Shown here: in pieces, positions 53,952-64,000 of the stretch | How positions within the stretch are numbered: the stretch's first letter is position 1 | Layout of the letters: each line of letters opens with the position of its first letter | NCBI GenBank assembly: GCA_947650365.1 | Contig: OX393554.1 | Location: 42,170,633-42,234,632 of the forward strand | Source of the DNA: Chamaelirium japonicum | Taxonomy: Eukaryota > Streptophyta > Magnoliopsida > Liliales > Melanthiaceae | Length of the DNA stretch: 64,000 nucleotides | Direction of reading: 5' to 3' | Notes under the pieces: model-generated | What the model was told of the DNA's origin: nothing | Database searches by the model: none | What the model saw: the letters and a program-made list of their open reading frames with translations, nothing else | Program-made: the position numbers and the translations under genes

Positions 53952-56900
53952 TAAAAGTGCATCTAACGGTTCATATTCAAGGGTAATGCTCATCTACACG
54001 TTAGGAGGGTGGACAAATGTTCTCTTTTCAGAACTTGGATTATTCCTTGGCGTGACAAGCTAGGGGAGGAGGCCTCTTTGTTTTGTAACAATATTTTGGC
54101 TTGAGTTTTAATTGATTCTGGTTGGGGTCCGCCAAACCCTTCCTCCCTCAGGAGGGGTTCTCAAAAAAAAAAAAAAAAACCATAATGGTTTAATCACAAT
54201 TATTCGGGCTCAACCCGTCTAAGGCTTGCCTCTCTCTAATAGAAAATACTATTTAACTTGAATGCTCAACCGGAATGTGTTGGGCTATCCAAAGGCGCAG
54301 GTGAACAAATCTGACCACCGGGTCATACGTGGAAGCGATGCCGCAAGAAATCAAGATCGAGGTTTTCCGGGAGAACACACATCCAAACAAGATGATGATC
54401 ACACTAGCACAAGAAAAGAGTATACCGACAATCAAGGAATAGGATTCCACTAACAAAGATTATAATAGTCTGGTGGTGACTCACCATTTTTTGAATCCAC
54501 GCACATCGTATCTTGAGAAAAATATTGATGATCAGAATTACGATCGACCAGCGCCATTGCGCCACATACTCCACAACCCTAATGATTATTACCTCCTTAG
54601 CCCCTTCAAATTACGTCTTTATCTCTTACAAAGGGCAACTTTCATTGGGATTGTGACATATGTATGTGGTGCCATACCACTGGCTGGTCGTAATTATGGT
54701 CGTCAAAGCTGGTCGTCAAATTTTTTTTCACCCGTGTCTCTACCCACAACAATCACAGAGCAATCACCCGATGAAGACAAACCCGGTGGGAGTACACAGT
54801 AACAATGTAAAGGGTAGAAGCACCGAAGAAGTCACTGAAGTAGACGCGTCTAGAAACACAGCGAAGAGCCAAACTCCGTACCTTCTTCCCTCCTCCTCCT
54901 CCTCCTCCTCCTCCTCTTCTTCTTCTCACCCCTTCTTATCTCTTACAAGTTTTGTTTCTCCTCACGTAGCCATGATAGACGATTTCGTATGAACCGTAAA
55001 TCCACTCATGCCTCCACTCTTATAGGAGAGCAAACACATGGCTAAATAAGTCTCAAAATGATCCAAAAATAGCACAAAAATTGACCTACATGCGTCAACT
55101 CAAATCGAGTCACCCGGGCAAATTTTGTCAAACGTTCTGCTCGCAGAACTATGTTGGGTTTGATATGGTCTGCAGCTTGTAAAACTCTGGATTATTAATA
55201 AATGTTTGATAGTTTTATTATAATTGCATTATGGTACGTATATGCGAATATGTTTTTTGATTACAAAAGAAGAAAACTTACCTACATAGTAATTCACTTG
55301 AGTTGGAGACTCAGTGGACTAGTTCTATGCAAGTCTAAATAGTTCGTAGCTCTGATAAGGTTTTTTTTTTTGGAAGGTAATAATTGTATTAGAATTTCAA
55401 ATGGAAGGGGGAAGTTACATAACAAGGCTATACCCAGGGTGGGCAAGCATTAAGAGTCTAAGAGCCATGCTCTAATGCTATGAGCCCACCCAAGAACATG
55501 CTCCAACAGGCGAGCAATAAACAATGCTTACATACTCAGCTACGTTGAAGCCAAAAGAAAAGAACCTAAAAATAGCACATTGCATATTGATCAACTCACT
55601 TTGTCTTCCCACTCCTGGTTATTTGATCGCTCTCTGTGGTTGGCCATCTTTGCAGAGTCCACTTCGGTGTTAGGTGAGCCAGGAGGTCCGGATGTAGACG
55701 AAAGTGGTGCATCGGAACCTCATGGGATCAACTTCGATACTTTATTCCAATCACACTGAGAGATTTTGAATCTTCCGGAGCTAACACATAGATACTGTCT
55801 TCAGGTTCCTCATGTCTATAGGCACTCATGGTGTTCTTGATAATGTCTCAGATTATTGCTTTAAGCTCTGATAAAGTTGATCACTTTATCAAGATAAGCT
55901 ATTGAAATGAAAGAGCGTTGTCTCCATAACGGTTATTACCAAGCACAGTGAATGTGGAGCAACATAACCAACACGATACATAGAACGGTGAGTAGATACT
56001 TGTGCATTAATATGTGTTACTGCTTAGGATAATCGATCATTAACCTTGAGTAACCATGTTCAGTGGACTAACCAATTGCGTGATACTTTGGTACATTGAT
56101 TGATGCATAAATACATCATAATTACTCTCATAAACCTATGCTTTCTCTTTCTTTGTCATACCATCCTTAATGCTCTTATATATGTCATTCTCACTTATAG
56201 GAAATCAATTCATTGCACGAGAAACAATCCAAAAGAAGCAAGTTATGAAGATATTAAAAGAAAAGGACAACTTTTCTTCTGTATTTGGATTATTGGATGG
56301 ATGAGACGATGTTACAGGAAGATCAGGTTTACCAAGATCTTTGAAATGAGTCCAAGAACACCTAATTTCGACAACTAAGACAAAAGTTATGGGTAAAACA
56401 AAATGATAGACTGAGCTGAGCCAAAAGGGCATGCATCACACAGTCAAAGGGTGATCGATCGCTCATAATTAAGATTTCAAGCGTTATCTCTTGCCTATTT
56501 TGATGGAGATTCTTTTGCAGAAACCCTAGAATGACTCATACTCTTTAAATATGCATATTTTACTCGTCAAACACATCTTTTGGAGCGGAAGTAAGGATCC
56601 GAAACTACCGGGAGTTGTCATTGTCGTCATGCTTGGCTAAAGGCCTCCTCTAGGGTTTTGATAAAACTCTAGTCTAGTAACTTTATTTTCATACTCTAAT
56701 TATAATTAGGGTTTTAGATTTTCTTCTATAGTTTGTTGTATGATTTGTGAGAATTAATTAATTATTTTAGTTAATATATGATATGAATGGTTTTGTTTTC
56801 GCTACAATTGTTCTTGTTTAGATTACATGCATCATAGGTTAATTGACTACATGTTTTACTATTTGCTTAGCCATCAATGTTTATTCCTAGAGCAACGTAG

Positions 56901-57299
56901 TCGGCTCCTAGGTCCTCACTAGTAATTGTACCTTTGAGAGGAGAGGAGAGCACTTCCCTTTGCATGCCACGATAAAATCTTGAAGAGATCGTGTAGTTAG
57001 CGAGTGAACATAAGTAAGATTAAAAAGAGTAATCCATCGCCTTCTATGCTTTGTGCTGCAAGGGCAAGCACTTTAGTGCGAAATGTTTATTTGGTCGAGC
57101 GTTCCTTTTGTACTTTAGGAACCTCACTGATTGAACCTCTACAGACTAGGGAATTTCAAATCATTGTCATCCTTGTCGCGTACCTTGGTCATGTTACACC
57201 GGGTGCTCGATCATCTATAGCTGATGACTTACCAAGTCCAACTTAGTGTTAGACTTGACCGGAACACACTTCTTCTTGGTCTTCCATGCACCGGGCTTA
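53952..57299. other. Region without recognisable genes
   Basis: Mostly AT-rich. A (CTC)n microsatellite lies at about 54890-54918 and is followed by CTT units. A T run at 55361-55371 followed by AAGGTAATAATTG may be the reversed tail of a LINE (weak). ORFs are short and show no conserved motif. Confidence 0.55.
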
Positions 57300-58303
57300 C
57301 TCCACATGTAGTTTGGTAATCTCTAGCCTATACTTTGCTGATGACACTCTTCTCTTCTGTGAAGCTTGTCCTTTACAGATCGCATCCTTGTAAGTACTAC
57401 TCTACAGTTGGGAGACAATGTCAGGGCTAATAATTAACTTTTTGAAGAGTAACCTATACTACACAAGGGAGGACGGTAAGGCGGGAATTTTTTTGCCTCA
57501 ATGCTTAATTTTAAGAAGGCATCCCTACCCATGAAGTATCTAGGACTTTCGATGAACAATAGGGCCTTGATTCAAAAGATTGATACCCATCTGGATGACT
57601 GGAAGGGGATGTTTCTGTCTGTAGGAGGTCGGCCACACTAGTTAACTTAGTACTAATGGCTTTACCATCTTACTTCATGTCCTTCTATTACGTACCTTCT
57701 TGGGTGATCAATGTTATTGATAAGATCATGAGAGACTTCCCATGGAGGGACACAGAACCATCAGTGAAGACCTATAGCTTAATGAAGTAGGAAAAGATTT
57801 GCTCACCAAAGAAGTATAGGGGTTTGAGGGTGCTAGATCTAATAAGATTCAACATCTCGCTCATGGGGAAATGGTGGTAATGTTAATAGCAACTAGACAG
57901 TGCAGGGTGGAAGCAGATCATCCTAGACAAATACTTCCAAAGTTTCAATCCCCTTCATGTAAAATCAAGGGTCTTCGGGAAAATATCACCCACTACAAGG
58001 AATAGGTTTTTTACCGACGAAAATTTATAATTCCGTCGGTAATAATATATATTTTACCGATGGAAACAATAGTTTCCGTCGGTAATATAACTTAAATTTT
58101 TTTAATTTTTTTTGCATATTTATTACCGATGGTTATATATTATCCGTCGGTAATATATATCTACCGACGGTATTAATTAGTTCCATCGGTAATATAGGTT
58201 ATTACCGACGGAAATAAAACCCTCCGTCTCTAATAATATAATTTATTTTTACTATTTTTTTTGTTTATTTTTACCGACGGAATATATAGGTTCTGTCGGT
58301 AAA

Positions 58304-58700
58304 GACCTTGCGATTTTTTCCAGAGACCCGCTACCCCTTCATATTTTTTTTTTTGGTTATTACTACCGACGATAACTATATATCCGTCGGTATAATAGTA
58401 CCTTTTACCGATGGAATATATAGTATCCGTCAGTAAAGACCCTGCGATTTTTTCCAGAGACCCGCTCCCCCTTCATGTTTTTTTTTTTTGGTTATTATTA
58501 CCGACGATAACTATATATCTGTCGGTATAATACTACCTTTTACCGACGGAATATATAGTATCCGTCGGTAAAGACCTTGCGATTTTTTCCAGAGCCCCGC
58601 TTCCCCTTCATGTTTTTTTTTTGGGTGATTTATACCGACGGTAAATATATTTCCGTCGGTATAATATATTTTTATCGATAGAATAAATACCGTCCGTCGG
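58304..58700. repeat. About 134-bp tandem repeat in CACTA left subterminal region
   Basis: GACCTTGCGATTTTTTCCAG (or near copies) starts at 58304, 58438 and 58573, with a partial at about 58697. Each is followed by CCGCT(A/C/T)CCCCTTCAT, a T run and TACCGACG pairs. Confidence 0.85.
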
Positions 58701-58749
58701 GAAAAAGCCTGCAATTTAACAACGAAACTGCGATCCCTCCTGTTCTGTT

Positions 58750-59030
58750 TCGATCTAACCTATCTCCGCCCCCCTCTCTCTCTCTAAATTCTCCCCCCCT
58801 CCCCGGCCTCCCTCCCCCCCCTCTCTCTCTCTCTCTAATTCCTCCCTCCCTCCCCGGCCTCCCTCGCGTCCCTCCGGCCGGCCACCCCTCCCCTCTCTCG
58901 CGCCACCGACCGATCGGCGAGCTCCTCCTCCTCCTCCTCCTCGAGGCCTCCGGTGAGCTCCTCCTCCTCCTCCTTCTCCTCCTCCTCGTGGCCTCCGGTG
59001 AGCTCCTCCTCCTCCTCCCTCTCCCCCTTA
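58750..59030. repeat. CT/CTC-rich block and short tandem duplication in CACTA leader
   Basis: Plus strand is CCTCCC/CTCTCT-rich, then (CTC)n with GAGGCCTCCGGTGAGCTCC duplicated at 58942 and 58989 (second copy with a T for A near its start). It could be the 5' leader of the transposase transcript. Minus-strand Arg-rich ORFs are artefacts. Confidence 0.6.
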
Positions 59031-59052
59031 GTTTTTTTGTTCCAAATCGCAT

Positions 59053-59321
59053 CCTAAAGTTTGAAATGTTAGCACAATACCCCTTTTGTCATCTACTTAA
59101 TTCCCTCATTTGGTAATTTTTATCTTATCAAACTGAATTGAATGGGGGGAATAGGGGGCAAAATTTAGTTTTTAGACTAGGGTTAAGTAATTCTAAAGTT
59201 TGAAATGTTTGCACAATACCCCTTTTGTCATCTACTTAATTCCCTAATTTGGTAATTTTTATCCTATCAAAACTGAATTGAATGGGGGAATGGGGGGCAA
59301 AATGTAGTTTTTAGACTAGGG
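59053..59321. repeat. Direct duplication of about 130 bp inside CACTA
   Basis: CTAAAGTTTGAAATGTT starts copies at 59053 and 59193. Both end TTTTTAGACTAGGG. The same sequence in diverged form lies at the window start (105-240). Confidence 0.85.
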
Positions 59322-59776
59322 TGAGCGTCGGTTTTATCGGTCGGTTTCGGTGTCGGTTTTGTCGGTTTTATTTTTTTCGGTTTACAAAAAATCAAAGTCG
59401 AAACCGAAACCGAAGCCGAAATGGTCGGTTTTTGTCGGTTTGATATGATATGAGGTATGCTAAAGCCATAAATCGACTCGAGCGACAAAGAGAACCGTCA
59501 GACCCCAAGTGTTTACTTGACGAGGCTCCCTGACTTGTTGACTTACTGTCGCATAACTTTGGTGCTATGCCTAGCATTCGGACTATCAGCAGTTCAAATG
59601 CTGGCCACCAACCCTAGGTTTACTATGTGACTAGTCTACCCATCTATTAGGGATGTGGATGGCCTGTAGAAGTTTTGGTTCGATGTTCCATACCCGAAAA
59701 CCGAAACCGAAATTGTACGGAGTCTTATAGCATTGTTTGAAATTACTGCAGGTGTTGTATAGCCAGATAGACGAAG

Positions 59777-60978
59777 ATGTCTTCGATCGATAAGAGTTGG
59801 ATGCGTAATTCGAATCGCATGAGCCAAAAGTACAGAGAAGGAGTCAGGAAATTTCTGGATTTTGCATTTGAGCATCTTGCACCGCTTGATGGAAAAATTG
59901 TGTGTCCCTGTATAGACTGTGAAGGGTGACTAGGAAGGTTCGAGAGGAATGTAAGGTTGATCTGGTAATGCGTGGCATTGACATTAGCTATACCCGTTGG
60001 TTTTCGCACAGTGAGGAGCTAGATACAGTCCCCATGACAGCTCATGTTGAAACTACAAACATAGTGATCGATGATGATAATATTAATACAGACGATGATG
60101 ATGACATGCAGGGTATGATATATGATTTGCAAGGTGGAATAGGCATGAAAACACCATCAGGTGATCAGCCTAATATTGAAGCGGACAAGTTCTACAGATT
60201 GCTTAAGGATGCCGAACAACCTCTATACCCGGGATGTGAGAAGTTTTCAAAACTCTCTTTCACTGTAAAGCTTTTTCATTTGAAGTGCCTCAATGGTTGG
60301 AGTAATAAGTCATTTAATATGTTGGTAGAGTTGCTGAAAGAGGCTTTTGCTATAGATGAGACAGTACCGAAATCATTCTACGAGGCGAAGAAGATAATTA
60401 AAGATCTTGGTCTTGGTTATGAGAAAATTGATGCATGTGTGAACGATAGTATGTTGTACCGGAAGGAGTACGAACATGCGCGGTCATGCTACATATGCAG
60501 AGCAATGAGATATAAAGAGACGGATGCCGAGTCTAGTACCAATCGAAGAAAGAAAAATATATCTGCAAAGGTTCTCCTATACTTCCCGCTTAGGGACAGG
60601 CTTCAGAGGTTGTTTATGTCATCGAAGACTGCTGAGCACATGAGGTGGCATGCACGAGAACGTACAGATGATGGGGTTATGAGACATCCGGCCGACTCTC
60701 TGACGTGGAAAGATTTTGATCATACCTATCATGAATTCGCATGTGAAGTTCGCAACGTCAGGTTAGGGCTTGCTAGCGATGGCTTCAATCCCTTTGGGAA
60801 TATGAGTGTGTTGTACAGCATTTGGCCAGTTGTCCTAGTTCTATATAATTTGCCTCCCTGGATGTGCTTAAAAAAGCCATACACAATACTCTCCTTGCTC
60901 ATTCCCGGACCCAGGTCGCCTGGTAATGATATTGACGTTTACTTGCAGCTGTTGATTGAGGAGTTGAACAAGTTATGA
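59777..60978 (+). pseudogene. CACTA TNP2-like transposase, N-terminal part, frameshifted
   Basis: The ATG at 59777 opens MSSIDKSWMRNSNRMS, the transposase-associated N-terminal domain, up to CPCIDCEG and a TGA at 59927-59929. The domain continues in another frame, ORF 59926-60978 (350 residues): MRGIDISYTRWFSHSEE closes it. The transposase body then begins: EADKFYRLLKDAEQPLYPGC, LKCLNGWSNKSFNMLVELL, and later LASDGFNPFGNMSVLYSIWP, which matches the start of the TNP2 catalytic region. The frame ends at 60978, and the rest of the catalytic domain is missing. Both one frameshift and a large 3' deletion are visible. Confidence 0.85.
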
Positions 60979-62669
60979 GAAGTTGAGGCCGATACATATG
61001 TTGCCTCGTTGCGCCAGAATTTTCGGATGCATGCGGCACTTCTATGGACCATCAACGATTTTTCTGTATATGCCAACTTATCCGGGTGGAGTACTAAAGG
61101 AAAATTGGCACAAACGTTGGTGCCGGACGGCAGGCGTCAGGGGATGAGAGCACCAGCATTGGTACCGGGCGACATGGCGTGATTGAGATAGGGCACGCAT
61201 ATTTTCTCAGTTTTGGATTGTGTAAAATAATTTTGTAATAAATATGTGGTTATTTTTTGGTCTTGTCTATAATTGTCTAGTATTGTGGTAATATTTGATA
61301 ATTTACGGTAATATTTGATAAATATTATGGTATTGCTGTATTGTGGTATTGTTGATTTAGTCAATTATGATAATATTTGAATATATTGTGGTATTGTTGT
61401 AAATCACAGGAATTAAATAACATTATTTCTGTAATTTTTTTTTAAAAACCATGTTTTTTTACCGACGGAAGATATCAATTCCATCGGCAATAATGTATTT
61501 TATTTTTTTTAATTATTTATATATTACCGACGAAAAGTATATTTCTGTCGTTAATATATAAAGTATTACCGACGGTAAAACCTTTAGCCGTCGGTAATAA
61601 CCTTATATATTACCGACATAAGTTAATATTCCGTCGGTAATACTCTATTATATTTTTAATTAAATATTCTTATATAGACGACGGACAGAAACATTCCGTC
61701 GATATTAATTATTAATATCGATGGATATTTTTTGTCCGTCGCCTATTTTTCTTGACGCCTTTTTTTTCGACAGACTAGCGACGGAAATAGGTTCCGTCGC
61801 TATAAATCTTTACCGACGAAAAAGTAAATTTACCGATCGATATTTTCCGTCGGTAAAAACTATTTTTTTTGTAGTGGCCCTCCTGGAGAAAATTGTAGTT
61901 AAGACAAGAGCAGCCTACCGGGAAGGATGCAAAATCACTACTCTACAAGAATTTGGGAGGATATATATATGGCTTGGGGAGCTAGTTGCCTCTGAAATAC
62001 TAGTACCCTCGGCTTCATGAGGCCACAATTTCGAAAGGATGTTCAGTATCTTTCTATTTCAGCCACTGTAGGAAAAGATGAAGACTTAACTTCCAATAGA
62101 ATCTATTGAAAATGTTAAGGCCGATAGTGATGCCCTGACACATCTGCTCAAGCCTATTACCCTAGTAGGTCATCCAGACATATCCGCTTGGAGATGGGAC
62201 AATTATTGGATTTTCTCAGTGAAGACCTTCTATGTATGCTTTCCTTGGAAGCAGAGCCCTACCCTGCTGCTAATCTAATCTGGAAGACGAAGGTATCACA
62301 ACGGATTCAAGTATTCTCACTTCTGGCGGCGAGGCAGAAGATCATGATGAAAGCGAACTTGGTTAAGAGGCGCAGTCTGTTGGTGACTGATCCCAGATGT
62401 ACGTTCTGCAATTCAGAGGATGAGACGGTGTCACACGTCCTCCTTATATGCTCATTACCTCGGAGTATCTAGGATAGCCAACTAGAGTAGCTAGGGATAA
62501 GGGGATTCCCAACCTCGATCAGGTCACGACCAACACACTTGGTTTTGCACGTTTTAGCGACGATGACGTTAAGAGCAATTTGGCTGGAGAGAAACAATCA
62601 AATTTTCAAGAAGAAGCCGAGGACGATGAGACTTTTTAAGTTATATATGGACTTTGAGCAAAAAAAAAA

Positions 62670-62933
62670 GGGTTATTTTGACTTTACCCCCCAAATTTAC
62701 CTTGAATTAGACTTTACCCCCTATATTTTCATTAATTAGACTTTACCCCCCAAAACTAACTGTTCCGTCAGCTCACCAACTAAGAAAAAGGGTGAACTGA
62801 CTGAAAAGAAATAAAATTTTGGGGGGTGAGCTGACGAAACAGTTAGTTTTGGGGGGTAAAGTCTAGATAATGAAAATATAGGGGGTAAAGTCTAATTCAA
62901 GACAAAGTTTGGGGGGCAAAGTCAAAATAACCC
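62670..62933. mobile_element. Foldback MITE, GGGTTATTTTGAC ends
   Basis: A 264-bp near-complete inverted repeat. GGGTTATTTTGACTTTACCC on the left is mirrored on the right with one mismatch, and AACTAACTGTTCCGTCAGCT is mirrored near the loop. It lies directly after the LINE A run. The target duplication is masked by A and C runs. Confidence 0.8.
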
Positions 62934-62942
62934 CCCCAAAAA

Positions 62943-63522
62943 GGGAAATTTTATTCATACCCCAAAAATCTGTAATTAGTCCCCATTTCCAACAAACTTG
63001 GACACACCCCATTTTTTTTTTTCATACCCCATTCCTGTCCCAAAAATACCCTTACCCCTTACACCCCACCATCAATACACCCTAGTTAAATGGCCCGTCC
63101 CAACTTGATTATACCCCAATCAAACACATACCCCCTTAAATATACCCCAATTATATGCACTCTTGAATACACCCCACTCATAAATAAACCGCATGCCGTT
63201 GGCTGGTACTTCAAGGCACAAGCAGGGCTACAACTTGGGCGGCCAATCCGAGCCCAACCCGAATTTGGGCGGGTTAACCAGAACCCACTCTGCACAACCC
63301 GATCAACCTGGCCAACCTGACGGGTTGGGCTTTGACTAAAAAAGTTCAAACAAACCTTGGGTTGGGTTGGGGGTACAAAAGACGTTGAGTTAGGGCTTTG
63401 GGATTTGGGGTACAAAAAAAAGAGGGCATTCTTGGTATTAAAGGATTGTTGAATACGTTATTGAGAAACGGTAGGGAGACGGGGGCTAATTACAGATTTT
63501 TGGGGTATGAATAAAATTTCCC
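62943..63522. mobile_element. Element with about 48-bp inverted ends, GGGAAATTTTATTC
   Basis: Left and inverted right ends share GGGAAATTTTATTCATACCC and then CCAAAAATCTGTAATTAG, with three mismatches near the inner limit. The interior (63000-63460) has ATACCCC and GGGTTGG words, no gene. Starts nine bases after the preceding MITE. Confidence 0.75.
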
Positions 63523-64000
63523 AAAAAAAAACTATGTCAACCAAACTATTTCCGCATCGCATCCCGCCTAAGCAACTAGGGGTGTTCATGGTTCGGGTTG
63601 GTTCGGTTTTTTGATAAATTTGGAACCGAACCGAAGTTAATCGGTTCTCTAGAAAATGGAACCGAACCAAACCATTCCTTGGTAAAAACCGAACCAAACC
63701 AAACCGGAAAAGTTCGGTTTGGTTCGGTTCGGTTCTGCGGGTCTTTCAAATCGCTCGTCATCACACTGTGAGGCGTGAATGGTTGAGCCGCTGAGTTGAT
63801 TCAGATTTTTTTTTTAAGTCTTTAACTTTGAGTGCTGTATTTGCTCCTATAGAATTACTAGTATTATCCTTAATTTTCCATTTTGAGATATTTTATAAGT
63901 TGGGATTTGGGGGTACCAGTAATTATGTGGGTAACACCCTTCACTTTTCAGTTTCATCACACCATTGAACACTTGAAAGTTTTGAATGCACCAAATGATA
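63523..64000. other. Window end, with a hAT-like MITE fragment
   Basis: TAGGGGTGTTCATGGTTCGG at 63578 begins a GGTTCGGTT-rich stretch to about 63740, like the TAGGGGTG families above, with no matching right end. Nothing else recognised. Confidence 0.45.

Larger units (their letters stand above)
57991..61876 (+). mobile_element. CACTA (En/Spm) DNA transposon, 3.9 kb
   Basis: Starts CACTACAAGGAATAGG and ends TTTTTTGTAGTG, so both termini read CACTACAA inward. The flanking triplets are ACC and GCC, a 3-bp duplication with one mismatch. Subterminal regions (58010-58700 and 61450-61860) hold more than twenty copies, allowing one mismatch, of TACCGACGG or its complement, as in CACTA elements where the transposase binds subterminal repeats. 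The interior carries the N-terminal part of a TNP2-like transposase. The element sits in a LINE. It is a deletion derivative and cannot code for a full transposase. Confidence 0.92.
57300..62668 (+). pseudogene. LINE relic (RT and zf-RVT), split by a CACTA element
   Basis: Left part (57300-57990): an RT motif C, LYFADDTLLFCE, has its FADD at 57334-57345. Downstream are VNLVLMALPSYFMSFY and KKYRGLRVLDLIRFN, all typical of plant LINE RT, with several stops between. Right part (61877-62668): VSQRIQVFSLLAARQK, then RCTFCNSEDETVSHVLLIC, the zf-RVT zinc motif. MTLRAIWLERNNQIF then leads to an A run at 62660-62669 that may be the poly(A) tail. The protein line breaks at GKISP|LLEK, exactly where the CACTA ends lie, so the insertion is later. 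The 5' half of the LINE was not found. Confidence 0.8.

Noticed and set aside
54253-54992. Overlapping ORFs on both strands as possible small genes
   Set aside because: No homology or start context recognised; overlaps on opposite strands and a CTC microsatellite suggest chance frames.
58672-59052. Arg/Gly-rich minus-strand ORF of 126 residues
   Set aside because: It follows a CTC/CCTCCC-rich leader inside the CACTA element and has no conserved pattern.

Overview
The window is nuclear DNA of a flowering plant. It carries a 15-exon chromatin gene with introns of up to 7.8 kb, a second small-exon plant gene, and dense nested transposons: Ty1/copia, a gag-only LTR element, CACTA, Mutator-like, hAT-like, LINE and MITEs. 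The species cannot be told from the sequence. All gene models were built by eye from reading frames, GT/AG splice sites and phase, without expression data.

Layout. Bases 391-15156 are one nested block on the minus strand. An outer Ty1/copia element (TSD AGAGG) was split inside its reverse transcriptase by a second copia element (1829-11390, TSD GTCTC). That one was split in its 5' leader by a gag-only LTR element (6648-11014, TSD GACGA). All three target-site duplications and all three tRNA-Met primer sites are still readable. Both copia elements carry stops and frameshifts. The innermost element has about 1.2 kb LTRs that differ at only about eight bases and an open Gag-like frame, so it is the youngest. 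A degenerate minus-strand LINE follows (about 15534-16700).

Bases 17868-44288 (+) hold a trithorax-type histone methyltransferase gene of 15 coding exons and 1771 residues, with a PHD finger, an extended PHD and a SET/post-SET domain. Its introns contain a hAT-like element, a diverged relative of the gag-only LTR element, a possible LTR, a hAT transposase fragment, tandem repeats and a decayed exon-like stretch.

Bases 45235-47032 (-) hold a five-exon, 487-residue plant protein of unknown function, convergent with the SET gene. Upstream of it lie a run of 31 G and a 2.4 kb Mutator-like element (47439-49813) with 49-bp identical TIRs and a 9-bp TSD.

Bases 49.9-54 kb are a MITE field: two inverted foldback copies, a hAT-type MITE with a perfect 8-bp TSD, a minisatellite, and a nested MITE. 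Bases 57.3-62.7 kb are a plus-strand LINE relic split by a CACTA element (57991-61876) with a broken TNP2-like transposase. Two adjacent inverted-repeat elements (62670-63522) close the window. Apart from the two host genes, nearly everything recognisable is mobile DNA.
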